NCBI GenBank assembly: GCA_028282385.1
Contig: JANQIB010000092.1
Location: forward strand, 1 to 62,654
Source: Alphaproteobacteria bacterium
GTDB taxonomy: Bacteria > Pseudomonadota > Alphaproteobacteria > Micavibrionales > Micavibrionaceae
Reading direction: 5' to 3'
Length of the DNA: 62,654 bases
The position numbers and the translations under genes were made by a program. Positions 7,172 to 16,069 of the stretch are shown here, piece after piece. Every line of letters begins with the position of its first letter. Positions within the stretch are counted from its first letter, which is position 1. Below the pieces are notes generated by a model that saw only the letters and a program-made list of their open reading frames with translations, was not told where the DNA came from and searched no databases.

Positions 7172-8428
7172 TTACTGGTTCATGGACTCGAAAAATTCGT
7201 CATTGGTCTTCGAGGTCTTGAGTTTATCAAGCAGGAATTCCATTGCATCGACGGTGCCCATCGGGTTCAGGATCCGGCGTAGGATCCACATTTTCTGAAG
7301 CGTGTCTTTATCAACCAGAAGCTCTTCTTTCCGGGTTCCGGATTTTTGAATATCAATGGCCGGGAAGACGCGTTTATCGGCAATCTTGCGATCCATGACA
7401 ATCTCGGCGTTACCGGTTCCTTTAAATTCTTCGAAGATCACTTCATCCATCCGCGAACCGGTATCAATCAGCGCGGTGGCAATAATGGTCAGCGAGCCGC
7501 CCTGTTCAATATTCCGCGCCGCGCCGAAGAAACGTTTTGGACGTTGCAGTGCATTCGCATCCACACCCCCGGTCAGGACCTTCCCGGAAGATGGCACAAC
7601 CGTATTATAGGCGCGGGCAAGACGCGTAATGGAATCGAGCAGGATGACAACATCGCGTTTATGTTCGACGAGACGTTTTGCTTTTTCGAGAACCATCTCA
7701 GCTACCTGGACGTGACGGGACGCCGGTTCATCAAAGGTTGAGGAAATGACTTCCCCGCGTACAGAGCGCGCCATGTCTGTCACTTCTTCCGGGCGCTCAT
7801 CAATCAGCAAAACAATCAGATAGGCATCCGGGTGGTTTTCGGCAATTGAGGTTGCAATATTTTGCAGCATGACTGTTTTCCCGGTGCGCGGCGGCGCAAC
7901 GAGAAGCGCGCGCTGACCAAAGCCAAGCGGAGAGGTCAGTTCAATAATGCGCTGGGTAAAGGCCTTCTTGGTCGGATCTTCGATTTCCAGCTTGACCTTG
8001 CGCTCCGGATAAAGCGGGGTCAGGTTATCGAAGTTAATGCGGTGACGGATTTTCTCCGGCGGTTCACCGTTAATACTATCGACTTTAAGCAGGGCGAAAT
8101 AACGCTCTGAATCTTTCGGGGCGCGGATCCCGCCCTGCACGATGTCCCCGGTGCGAAGACCAAAACGGCGCACCTGGGAGGGCGATACATAAATATCGTC
8201 CGGACCCGGCAGGTAGTTTTCTTCGGGGCTGCGTAAAAATCCAAACCCGTCCTGTAAAACTTCGAGCACACCGGAACCCGCAATCGGGACGCCCTGATCC
8301 GCGAGTTGTTTGAGGATGGCAAACATCATGTCCTGTTTGCGCATCGCCGTGCAATTTTCGATCTCAAGCTCTTCAGCAAAAGCGAGAAGCTCTGCGGGAG
8401 AACGGGTTTTGAGTTCCTGTAAATTCAT
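7172..8428 (-). CDS. rho: Transcription termination factor Rho
   Basis: A 418-residue hexameric RNA helicase that ends transcription at Rho-dependent sites. Residues 1-45 are the Rho N-domain ([20 protein letters not shown]). The cold-shock-like RNA-binding domain follows ([14 protein letters not shown]), and the RecA-like ATPase carries the Walker A APPRTGKT, the Walker [17 protein letters not shown] and the Q/R-loop region. Length and motifs are normal. It is next to hemJ/hemH/hemE as in many alphaproteobacteria, though a plus-strand gene is inserted between rho and hemJ. A long 361-base leader suggests autoregulation. Confidence 0.97.
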   Translation of the reverse strand: MNLQELKTRSPAELLAFAEELEIENCTAMRKQDMMFAILKQLADQGVPIAGSGVLEVLQDGFGFLRSPEENYLPGPDDIYVSPSQVRRFGLRTGDIVQGGIRAPKDSERYFALLKVDSINGEPPEKIRHRINFDNLTPLYPERKVKLEIEDPTKKAFTQRIIELTSPLGFGQRALLVAPPRTGKTVMLQNIATSIAENHPDAYLIVLLIDERPEEVTDMARSVRGEVISSTFDEPASRHVQVAEMVLEKAKRLVEHKRDVVILLDSITRLARAYNTVVPSSGKVLTGGVDANALQRPKRFFGAARNIEQGGSLTIIATALIDTGSRMDEVIFEEFKGTGNAEIVMDRKIADKRVFPAIDIQKSGTRKEELLVDKDTLQKMWILRRILNPMGTVDAMEFLLDKLKTSKTNDEFFESMNQ

Positions 8429-8789
8429 TGTGAAAGCCGTTTGGTTTTTTAAGTTATTTGGAAAATGACGGACATGACCTTGCCCATACGATTAATTGGT
8501 CTTTATCCTTGGTTTAAATTGGTTTTTTAAAAAGGGGTAAACTTTTTTCTTTTCACGCCTGAAAGCCCCTTTGGCTTTCATCAAAATCCTTCAATGTCGC
8601 GGAAAATCTTATAAAAGATACCCGGTTTATAGCGAGTTAGCTGGCAGGAGTCAATTATTAAAACAGGATATGTGAGAAAACACTTATATTATACATAATG
8701 TTATTATTTGGGCGGGACAATCTATAAATAGAACTTGCGCCTTTTCTTATATAAGTTATACATAACAATAAAATATATCAAAGGTTAAG
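8429..8789. promoter_or_regulatory. Intergenic region between divergent rho and the 8790 gene
   Basis: This 361-base gap must hold both promoters. A hairpin TGAAAGCC/GGCTTTCA is at 8560-8580, in the position of a rho leader. Near the 8790 gene, TTATACATAATG and TTATACATAACA form an AT-rich direct repeat about 70 bases apart, which could be a promoter or operator. No ORF is convincing here. Confidence 0.4.
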
Positions 8790-9353
8790 ATGAGTTACAG
8801 ATCTGTCTCAATTTATTACAACTGTGCTGCCCAGGGTCGGGAAAACTTCACCGAAATAGAGGTTAACGACGCCGATATTCGTCTTATTAATACAACGATA
8901 GGCCAGATTTTACTGAAATGCGGATTTAAAAAAGACTATATTGACGAATCTGTACGCATCTTTATGCAAGATATATCAACAGGGCTGGTAACCCTTGGCA
9001 TGATGTGGCCCGACAAACCCGCATATAAACAGCATTTACATGGCTTTCTTGATCAAATTGCGATGGATCGTGATTTTACAAATGGATTTTCCGAGCGCTG
9101 GGTCAAAAACCGGCAGCTTCTGGAGCTTGACGAAGCACTTGCCGACGACGAAGCCGAAGAAATTGAACCAAACGATCTCACAATTACCTATCGTTCCGAA
9201 GGCTGCATGATAACCGCAGAGCTCGTCCATATTTTAGAAACTTTCGAAAACTATCTCGGTGAAGACTTTGTTGACCCATATGACGCCGACGATCTTTTCA
9301 AAGGCATGGTAGAAAAATGCTATAATCTGGGCTTCGGTAATACATGCTCATAA
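8790..9353 (+). CDS. Hypothetical acidic protein
   Basis: A 187-residue soluble protein, strongly acidic in its middle (LDEALADDEAEEIEPNDL). No family was recognised and there is no signal or membrane segment. It lies on the plus strand between hemJ and rho, which are usually adjacent on the other strand, so it looks like an insertion into the conserved block. It ends four bases before the hemJ stop (convergent). AAGGTTAAG precedes the ATG. Confidence 0.6.
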   Translation: MSYRSVSIYYNCAAQGRENFTEIEVNDADIRLINTTIGQILLKCGFKKDYIDESVRIFMQDISTGLVTLGMMWPDKPAYKQHLHGFLDQIAMDRDFTNGFSERWVKNRQLLELDEALADDEAEEIEPNDLTITYRSEGCMITAELVHILETFENYLGEDFVDPYDADDLFKGMVEKCYNLGFGNTCS

Positions 9354-9357
9354 TGTT

Positions 9358-9807
9358 TTAAAACGGTTTGACGATCACGAAAATAACGACCGCAATCATC
9401 ATCACGGTCGGCACTTCATTCCAGATCCGGTAGAATTTTGCAGAGCGGGTATTTTCATCTCGTTCAAATTGTTTGCGCCAGCGGGCAAAAAACCCGTGCA
9501 CGCCGCTCATCAAAATCACGAGGGTGAGCTTGGCATGCATCCAGCCTTGCGCTATCAGCCCGTCCCAGTTCACCCAAAGCATCAGAGCGCCAAAAAGAAA
9601 GGCCAAAATCATCGCCGGATTGATGATAATGCGCAAAAGACGCCGTTCCATGATTTTGAGCGTTTCGGACAGCTCCCCGCCCTTAGGTGCGTCAGCGTGA
9701 TAAACAAACAGCCGCGGCAAATAGAGCATCCCGGCCATCCACGCGATCACGGCAATGACGTGCAGGGCTTTGATCCAGAGATAATATTGTCCGAGAAAAT
9801 CAACCAT
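9358..9807 (-). CDS. hemJ: Protoporphyrinogen IX oxidase HemJ
   Basis: A 149-residue inner-membrane protein that oxidises protoporphyrinogen IX to protoporphyrin IX, the step before ferrochelatase. It has four hydrophobic segments. The typical start YLWIKALHVIAVIAWMAG includes the conserved His in the first helix, and LPRLFVYH and AKLTLVILMSGVHGF follow. It starts 15 bases after the hemH stop, in the operon hemE-hemH-hemJ. The operon therefore supplies the last-but-one, last and an earlier step of heme synthesis. Confidence 0.95.
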   Translation of the reverse strand: MVDFLGQYYLWIKALHVIAVIAWMAGMLYLPRLFVYHADAPKGGELSETLKIMERRLLRIIINPAMILAFLFGALMLWVNWDGLIAQGWMHAKLTLVILMSGVHGFFARWRKQFERDENTRSAKFYRIWNEVPTVMMIAVVIFVIVKPF

Positions 9808-9822
9808 GCTTTGTCTTAGCCT

Positions 9823-10869
9823 TTAAGCCGCGCAGCGGCAATAGTTTTGCCCGCATAAACGTTTTCCCGTATCAGGCGCAGTCCAGGTGCGGTAAGCCTC
9901 ACGCTTTACAATATCGGCAAGCCCTTCAATAAAAACCGGGTGGGTGCCCGCGCAAGCGGCGCGGTAATAGCCAGGCAGACCTGCATGGTCGGCAATCTCC
10001 CGATATTCAATATCCAGCTCGACCAGCGTTTCGACATGCTCCTGCGTAAAGGCATGCGGGTAAATCACCAGGGGCACATCGTCTTTAGCCGCGCGGTGAA
10101 TTTCTTCTTCGGTTGACGGGCCGATCCATTTTTGCGGACCAACGCGGGACTGGTAACAAATGTTCCAGTCCAGATTCCCAGTGCCAAGTATCTTGCCAAG
10201 TTTTTCAGCAATCCGGCGCGCCGTTTCCTCACATTGCCATTGATAGGGATCGCCGTCTTTAATCACACTTTCCGGTAGACCATGCGCAGAAAAAAGAACG
10301 CGGGGCGCACGGCCTGTCTCTTTTAGACACCGGTCATATTCTGTTTTAATATTTTCCGCGCCGGCCTTAAGAAAGCCTTCTTCGAACGGGTAGCAACACA
10401 CGGTCGAGGTCGGCACCAGCAGGTCAACATCATCACAGGCTTTTTCCCATTCCTGGAAAGACGAGCGCGTCGTGGTGGTTGAATATTGCGGGTAGAGCGG
10501 CAAAAGCACGATATGATCAGGATCATAATCTTTTACAGCTTGTGCAATTTCAGGCGCCATCGGGTGCCAGTAGCGCATACAGACAAAGACCTTGCAGGCC
10601 ATACCTTCCTTATTTAGCAAATCCTCCAGCGCACTTGCCTGATCTTGCGAATTTTCAAGAAGCGGGGATTTATTACCAAGCTCCCCGTAACTTTCCCCGG
10701 CTTCCTTACGGGAGCGGCGGTAAGCAATCAGGCGGGATAAGAAAAAACGCACAGGATAAGGCGCACGGATAATATTCTTATCCATGAAGAAATTCTTTAA
10801 AAACGGCGCAATAGACGTCTTGGAATCAGGTCCGCCGAGATTAAATAAAATGATGGCTTTCTTTTCCAT
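9823..10869 (-). CDS. hemH: Ferrochelatase with a C-terminal cysteine-rich Fe-S-type tail
   Basis: A 348-residue ferrochelatase that inserts Fe(II) into protoporphyrin IX. The start AIILFNLGGPDS, the catalytic His in LFSAHGLPE and the Glu in AFTQEHVETL are present. The C-terminus carries CGQNYCRCAA, and together with an earlier cysteine this resembles the [2Fe-2S] cluster ligands of some alphaproteobacterial ferrochelatases such as that of Caulobacter. The gene begins four bases after the hemE stop. Confidence 0.96.
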   Translation of the reverse strand: MEKKAIILFNLGGPDSKTSIAPFLKNFFMDKNIIRAPYPVRFFLSRLIAYRRSRKEAGESYGELGNKSPLLENSQDQASALEDLLNKEGMACKVFVCMRYWHPMAPEIAQAVKDYDPDHIVLLPLYPQYSTTTTRSSFQEWEKACDDVDLLVPTSTVCCYPFEEGFLKAGAENIKTEYDRCLKETGRAPRVLFSAHGLPESVIKDGDPYQWQCEETARRIAEKLGKILGTGNLDWNICYQSRVGPQKWIGPSTEEEIHRAAKDDVPLVIYPHAFTQEHVETLVELDIEYREIADHAGLPGYYRAACAGTHPVFIEGLADIVKREAYRTWTAPDTGKRLCGQNYCRCAA

Positions 10870-10873
10870 GATT

Positions 10874-11932
10874 TTAAGATCTATAGCTTTTGATCAAATT
10901 GGCAAGTTCTGCAACATGTTCCGGCGGCGTTTCTTTAATGACGCCATGCCCCAGATTAAAGACAAACGGCCCTGTGGAGAGGCTTTGCAGAATTTCCCGG
11001 ACCTGATTTTTCATACCTTCGCCGCCCGCCAGCAGTAAATCCGGGTTCAGGTTCCCCTGTATACATTTCCCTGTTTTCTGAATATCCAGCGCGGTTTCAA
11101 GCGGGACATCATAATCAAGACCAACTGCATTTACATCGATTTCTTTTGCATAGCTTTTAAGATCTTCAGGCACTGCTGCGCGCGGAAATCCAATTACCGG
11201 AATATCCGGATATTTTTCTTTTACGGCGCGGGCAATTTTCTGATTTGGCCGGATAACAAACTTTTCAAATTCATTGCCTTCCACCAGTCCGGCCCAGCTT
11301 TCGAAAAGCTGAACGGCTTCACACCCTGCTTCAATCTGGCGGGAGAGATAGTGAATACTTGCGTCTGTCACAACATCCAGAACTTTCTGAAATACGTCCG
11401 GCTTTGCGCCGGCAAAGTTTTTGACCTTTTCAAAACCGTCCCTGGAAGACCCGCCCTGAACCATATAGCAGGCCACCGTCCACGGTCCGCCGCAAAAACC
11501 AATCAGGACCGTATGATCAAATCCTTCTTCTTTTAATTTTTGCCGGACCTTCGAAACGGTTTCATAGACCGGGGAAAGCGTGTCATCAATTTTGGATAAA
11601 TCCAGTTTTTCAAAATCAAAATTCTGTTCAAGCTTAGGGCCCTCGCCTGTTTCAAACCAGAGCTTTTGCCCCAGCGCCTGCGGGATCACCAGAATATCTG
11701 AAAATAAAATAGCGCCGTCCATGCCATAGCGTCGGATTGGCTGAAGCGTTACCTCGCTTGCAAATTCCGGATTATAAACCATATCCAGAAAACCGCCTGC
11801 CGTTTTGCGCAGCTCCCGATATTCCGGAAGATAACGACCTGCCTGTCGCATTAGCCACCACGGGCTGCGCCCGAGGCTTTTTGTATTTTCACCTTTGTAC
11901 GCTCTAAGAATATTTTTATTATTGCTTTGCAT
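10874..11932 (-). CDS. hemE: Uroporphyrinogen decarboxylase
   Basis: A 352-residue enzyme that decarboxylates uroporphyrinogen III to coproporphyrinogen III. The family signatures PWWLMRQAGRYLPEY near the start and GFCGGPWTVACYMV in the middle are intact, with the substrate-binding LNLGHGV-type segment (FVFNLGHGVIKETPPEHV) near the end. It is the first gene of hemE-hemH-hemJ. The non-coding DNA upstream is a candidate origin, since hemE borders the replication origin in Caulobacter and Rickettsia. Confidence 0.97.
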   Translation of the reverse strand: MQSNNKNILRAYKGENTKSLGRSPWWLMRQAGRYLPEYRELRKTAGGFLDMVYNPEFASEVTLQPIRRYGMDGAILFSDILVIPQALGQKLWFETGEGPKLEQNFDFEKLDLSKIDDTLSPVYETVSKVRQKLKEEGFDHTVLIGFCGGPWTVACYMVQGGSSRDGFEKVKNFAGAKPDVFQKVLDVVTDASIHYLSRQIEAGCEAVQLFESWAGLVEGNEFEKFVIRPNQKIARAVKEKYPDIPVIGFPRAAVPEDLKSYAKEIDVNAVGLDYDVPLETALDIQKTGKCIQGNLNPDLLLAGGEGMKNQVREILQSLSTGPFVFNLGHGVIKETPPEHVAELANLIKSYRS

Positions 11933-12312
11933 AGCGTCGGATCAAAACACAAAACCACACATAAAAAAATATATTTTATATTTTAAAGATAAGGTTTTTG
12001 TTCTTAGTTGGGCCTGTGAAGATCGTGGATTAGACACTTCGTGTCTTTTTACTCACATAAGTTTGAAAGTGAAAATTTTCAAACTTTCTGCAGAGTCGTA
12101 TCCGGTTTTTTAGACTCTTATACAAAGATGTTGAAAGTTGCTTTTCACATTGTGAAGAACAAAAAATAAAAACAGAAAAAAAGTGAATTCTTTTCATCCC
12201 GGTTTTATCAGATAATTTACCCGGAAGCTTTTCCGCAGGATCATACAAGGAACACATGTCATAATGTAAAAGCCTCTTGCGAATCACCTCTAAAACGCGC
12301 AAAACGTTAGGG
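11933..12312. other. Candidate origin/regulatory region upstream of hemE
   Basis: 380 bases without a convincing gene. A very AT-rich tract (11961-11990) is a possible unwinding element. Near-matches to the DnaA box TTWTNCACA occur: TTACTCACA at 12049, CTTTTCACA at 12141, and TTCTTCACA on the minus strand near 12151 (one mismatch each). The palindrome TTCACATTGTGAA is at 12144-12156. A short hairpin AGACAC/GTGTCT followed by TTTT lies at 12032-12050 and AGTTTGAAA/TTTCAAACT at 12060-12085. Its place upstream of hemE, with gene direction switching around it, fits an oriC, but no perfect DnaA box or CtrA site is present. It must also contain the hemE promoter. Confidence 0.35.
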
Positions 12313-12918
12313 ATGTTTGAAAAAGCCTTTCAAAAGCATGAGGGAGAGGCGGCCAAGGCCTATCTCGACCTCATCAATCCAAAACTGGACCGGGGGCCTT
12401 ATCCTGAAGGGTCCCAGGTTTTGAGCTTTGACCTGTCTTTTTATGAGGGATATGAGCTGGTTGAAATTACAGATCATAACGTTCAGCCACCGCAGAGAAA
12501 CGTTGCTATCATAAAAAAGGATGAGGTTCATCTTCTGGATTGGACCAATGCGCCGATCTATAAACTGAATGAGAGTATTCCCGTTCAGATTACCAAGGAT
12601 AATGTCGGCGAATTCGTTAAATTCTTTTTTGCTTATGTTGCCGGGCGGCATGGACGTTTTCTAATTTGCGAAAGCGTTGACGATATTAACTGGAAAGATG
12701 AACCGGCCCCGGCAGCGCGCAAAGCCATTGCCCAGATGATTAAACCGGTTACAGTTACAGCCCGGCAGGAAGACGGGACATTTGATTTACGGGCCAATAT
12801 GATGTTCAAGGATTCGCTTTTTGAAAGCGCTGTTCACGTCACACCGGCCGGCCTGGTCAGTTTATCGGATGAAGAACTCCTGGTTGAAAATATGCCGGTT
12901 GTTGAAGACCGATATTAG
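12313..12918 (+). CDS. Conserved-looking hypothetical protein
   Basis: A 201-residue soluble protein starting MFEKAFQKHEGEAAK. No family was recognised. It looks like a mixed alpha/beta fold with regular charged and hydrophobic patterning (FVKFFFAYVAGRHGRFLICES). The ORF could extend to a TTG at 12277, but the ATG at 12313 seems better. AGGG lies directly before it, which is close for a ribosome binding site. It is the first plus-strand gene after the direction switch upstream of hemE, and it is followed by a palindromic repeat. Confidence 0.65.
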   Translation: MFEKAFQKHEGEAAKAYLDLINPKLDRGPYPEGSQVLSFDLSFYEGYELVEITDHNVQPPQRNVAIIKKDEVHLLDWTNAPIYKLNESIPVQITKDNVGEFVKFFFAYVAGRHGRFLICESVDDINWKDEPAPAARKAIAQMIKPVTVTARQEDGTFDLRANMMFKDSLFESAVHVTPAGLVSLSDEELLVENMPVVEDRY

Positions 12919-12994
12919 TTACAAGTTGCAAGGTTCAAGTTACAAGGAAGTATAAAAAGCATATCTTGTAACTTGCAACTCCTTGCTTGTAACT
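12917..12994. repeat. Palindromic repeat built from AGTTACAAG units
   Basis: The left half contains AGTTACAAG, GTTGCAAGG and AAGTTACAAG. The right half is nearly its reverse complement (CTTGTAACTTG, CCTTGC, TTGTAACT), with a loop of about 18 bases. It begins inside the stop region of the 12313 gene and lies before dnaB. It may act as a terminator hairpin or be a mobile palindromic unit. Confidence 0.65.
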
Positions 12995-13077
12995 GATTTT
13001 ATCCCCGTAGTTCACAATTCGGACCCGTCAAAAAATCTCCCTTTTTATTTTTAGCTCATGCTAGTCTTTCAAGAATC

Positions 13078-14568
13078 ATGACAGCAGATCTTTCTATTGT
13101 CCGCGGTGAAGAAGATGAGGGCGCCGCGGCCCGTGAACTCCCCCGAAATATCGAGGCGGAGCAGGGCTTGCTCGGCATGATTCTCGTTGATAATCGCCAT
13201 CTCGAGCGGGTTGAAGGCCGCCTGAAACCGGATCACTTCTTTGAGCCGGCGCATCAGCGTATCTATGATGCGATTGTTAAAGTCATTGAGCGCGGCCAGA
13301 CAGCCAATGCGATTACCTTAAAGGGTTATTTCGAAAAAGATGATGAGCTGGCGCCGGTTGGCGGGGCAAAATACCTGGAAGAATTGCAAACTGAAACGCC
13401 GCTGTTAAATGATGCGAATGATTACGCGCAGACAATCTATGATTTATTTTTGCGCCGGGAGCTGGTTCTGATCGGTCATGACGTGGTGACAGATGCCTAT
13501 GATCAGAAAGTTGACCGCGCGGCAGAAGAAGCCATTGAAACGGCAGAGCAAAAACTTTTCACCCTGGCTGAAAGCGGGCAAATGCAGCGCGGTTTTATCA
13601 CGCTGCGCGATTCGGTTCTCACGGCAATTGAAATTGCTGAAAAAGCCTATCATTCCGACAGTCATGTCACAGGCGTGACAACAGGGCTCGGGGATCTCGA
13701 CCAAAAACTTGGCGGGCTTCACGATTCGGATTTGTTGATTTTAGCGGCGCGGCCATCGATGGGAAAAACCTCGCTGGCGGTGAATATTGCTTTTAATGCG
13801 GCCAAGGCCTTTGTCGATGATCCCAGCGATAAAACATCCGGGGCGCGGGTCGGGTTTTTCTCTCTGGAGATGTCCGCCGACCAGCTGGCGACACGGATCC
13901 TGGCTGAACAGTCCGGGATCTCCGGTGATGCGATCCGTAAAGGCCAGATCAAGCAGGATGAATTTCGCCGTTTTGTCGAAGCCAGCCAGCAGCTTACCCA
14001 GGTGCCGCTTTATATTGATGATACACCGGCGCTGACGATCGGCGCGCTGCGCACACGGGCGCGGCGTTTAAAACGCGATAAGGGGCTGGATCTTTTAATC
14101 GTTGATTATTTGCAGCTTCTGCAGGGATCCGGCTCGCGCCAGTCGGAAGGTAACCGCGTGCTGGAAATTTCCGAGATTACACGTGGCCTCAAAGCCATTG
14201 CCAAAGAACTGAATATCCCGGTGATTGCGCTCTCCCAGCTTTCCCGGGCGGTCGAGCAGCGCGAAGATAAACGCCCGCAGCTTGCGGATCTGCGGGAATC
14301 AGGCTCGATCGAGCAGGATTCGGATGTGGTGATGTTTATCTACCGGCAGGAATATTACCTCTCCCGCGAAGAGCCGCAAAGAAAACCGGGCGAGGATGAT
14401 TCCAAGTTCAATGACCGTTATGCGCAGTGGCAGGGATTGCTCGGTGAAAATGCGAATACGGCGGATGTGATTGTGGCCAAGCAACGGCACGGGACAATCG
14501 GGACCGTTAAACTCTTCTTTGATGCGAATATTACCCGTTTTTCGGATCTCGATCAGCGGCACGGGTAG
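13078..14568 (+). CDS. dnaB: Replicative DNA helicase DnaB
   Basis: A 496-residue hexameric helicase that unwinds DNA at the replication fork. The N-terminal primase-interacting domain (PRNIEAEQGLLGMILVDN) is followed by the RecA-like domain with Walker A ARPSMGKTSLAV, Walker B LLIVDYLQLL and the R-finger region SIEQDSDVVMFIYR. Length is normal. It is followed by alr as in many bacteria, with a small opposite-strand gene between. The 3' end overlaps that gene by 38 bases. Confidence 0.97.
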   Translation: MTADLSIVRGEEDEGAAARELPRNIEAEQGLLGMILVDNRHLERVEGRLKPDHFFEPAHQRIYDAIVKVIERGQTANAITLKGYFEKDDELAPVGGAKYLEELQTETPLLNDANDYAQTIYDLFLRRELVLIGHDVVTDAYDQKVDRAAEEAIETAEQKLFTLAESGQMQRGFITLRDSVLTAIEIAEKAYHSDSHVTGVTTGLGDLDQKLGGLHDSDLLILAARPSMGKTSLAVNIAFNAAKAFVDDPSDKTSGARVGFFSLEMSADQLATRILAEQSGISGDAIRKGQIKQDEFRRFVEASQQLTQVPLYIDDTPALTIGALRTRARRLKRDKGLDLLIVDYLQLLQGSGSRQSEGNRVLEISEITRGLKAIAKELNIPVIALSQLSRAVEQREDKRPQLADLRESGSIEQDSDVVMFIYRQEYYLSREEPQRKPGEDDSKFNDRYAQWQGLLGENANTADVIVAKQRHGTIGTVKLFFDANITRFSDLDQRHG

Positions 14569-14953
14569 GAGGTCCGCCCATTAACCGGGCATACGTATAA
14601 AGATCCTCAGGCTCGGCATTTTCAAAAGCATCATAGGTAATTTCAGAAAAATGTTTTCTTATTGGCTCTATTTTCTCTGTTACGAGATCATAGTCACATA
14701 TTTCCGTGAGAAGCTGGAGGTTTTGTAATTCTGATACAGCTTGTTCCAGTAAATGTCCCCGGTTAATTCGCCAGCCCGGTTTGAGTTTTGCAGCTAAGGC
14801 GAAAACCGGGGCGCAAAGCTCTTCCGCCCGTTTTTTCATTCTGGAATCGCTCATCCCTGTAAGTTCGCGGTAGCTTACCCTTGCCCAGTTTACGGTTGCA
14901 TCGTAAAACTGATCTCTAGGAGTCTTCCTAGGCTGGAAATGATGTACATTCAT
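14531..14953 (-). CDS. Hypothetical protein antisense to the dnaB 3' end
   Basis: A 140-residue soluble protein, rich in charged residues, with no recognised family. The C-terminus (ending DRDPKNG) is encoded within the last 38 bases of dnaB on the other strand. The ORF is long enough and its first two thirds lie in otherwise empty sequence between dnaB and alr, so it is probably real. No clear ribosome binding site was seen. Confidence 0.5.
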   Translation of the reverse strand: MNVHHFQPRKTPRDQFYDATVNWARVSYRELTGMSDSRMKKRAEELCAPVFALAAKLKPGWRINRGHLLEQAVSELQNLQLLTEICDYDLVTEKIEPIRKHFSEITYDAFENAEPEDLYTYARLMGGPPTRAADRDPKNG

Positions 14954-14995
14954 TCGGGCTTAATACATTATGAAAATAAATAAATCAAGATAAAA

Positions 14996-16069
14996 ATGTC
15001 AGGTTTTTTAAAAATCAATCTTTCCGCTCTTCAGGAAAATTACAGATCCTTTTGTGCCATGACAAAGGCGCAGGTGGCCGGGGTTTTAAAAGCGGATGCT
15101 TACGGGCTGGGCGTGGAGCCTGTTTTCAAAGCGCTGCGTAAAGAGGGCTGCAAAATATTTTTTGTGGCCACGCCTGAAGAGGCATTCGCCTTGCGGGCGC
15201 TGGATCATGATGTGCAGATTTCAGTTCTGGGCGGGCTATGGCCGGGGGCTGAAGAGGATTATTTTGCACATGATGTGCGCCCGGTTTTAAATTCCCTTGA
15301 AATGATCCGGCGCTGGCAGGCATTTGCCCGCAAAAAAGAACAGGCCCTGCCGGCTACTGTCCATTTTGATACGGGGATGAACCGGCTTGGCCTTAGCGCG
15401 GATGAGACGCAAAGCCTTTTGGAAGATCAGACATGTCTGGACGGTCTGGATCTTCAATATGTGATGAGCCATTTTGCCTGCGCGGATGACAAAGATCATC
15501 CTATGACCGCGCAGCAATATGAAAGATTTGAAAAGATTGCTGCGGTTTTTCCAAATGTCAAAAAATCCCTGGCCAATTCGCCCGGCCTGTTTCGTTCAAA
15601 AGAATATCACTATGATCTGGTCCGGCCAGGTTATGCGCTTTATGGCGGCAACCCGGCGCCGGAAACAAATAACCCGGTGAAGCCGGTTGTGCATCTGGAA
15701 GTTCCTGCCTTGCAGGTTCGCAATGTTCAAAAAGGTGAGACAATCGGTTATGGCGCCTCGCATGTTTTTGAGCAGAACACACAGAGCGCAACGATAGCGC
15801 TTGGTTATGCAGACGGTTTTCTGCGTAGCGGGTCAAATAAGGCGAGCGTATTTTTTAAAGGGCAGGCCTGCCCGGTTTTAGGCCGCGTGTCGATGGACCT
15901 GGTCACAATCGGGATTGGTCACCTTCGGGAAAAACCGGAGCCCGGCGACAGAATTGAAATTTTAGGGGATCATCAAGGCGTAGATGATCTGGCGCAGGCT
16001 TGCGGGACAATTGGCTATGAAATTTTAACCTCTTTGGGGCGCCGCTATCAGCGGGTCTATCAATCCTGA
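14996..16069 (+). CDS. alr: Alanine racemase
   Basis: A 357-residue PLP enzyme that makes D-alanine for peptidoglycan. The PLP-binding lysine lies in AGVLKADAYGLG near residue 33 and the catalytic Tyr in GYGASH. The C-terminal beta domain has GRVSMDLVTI. The ATG at 14996 follows an AT-rich stretch with a weak ribosome binding site. The stop overlaps the convergent TPR-sulfotransferase gene by ten bases. Confidence 0.94.
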   Translation: MSGFLKINLSALQENYRSFCAMTKAQVAGVLKADAYGLGVEPVFKALRKEGCKIFFVATPEEAFALRALDHDVQISVLGGLWPGAEEDYFAHDVRPVLNSLEMIRRWQAFARKKEQALPATVHFDTGMNRLGLSADETQSLLEDQTCLDGLDLQYVMSHFACADDKDHPMTAQQYERFEKIAAVFPNVKKSLANSPGLFRSKEYHYDLVRPGYALYGGNPAPETNNPVKPVVHLEVPALQVRNVQKGETIGYGASHVFEQNTQSATIALGYADGFLRSGSNKASVFFKGQACPVLGRVSMDLVTIGIGHLREKPEPGDRIEILGDHQGVDDLAQACGTIGYEILTSLGRRYQRVYQS

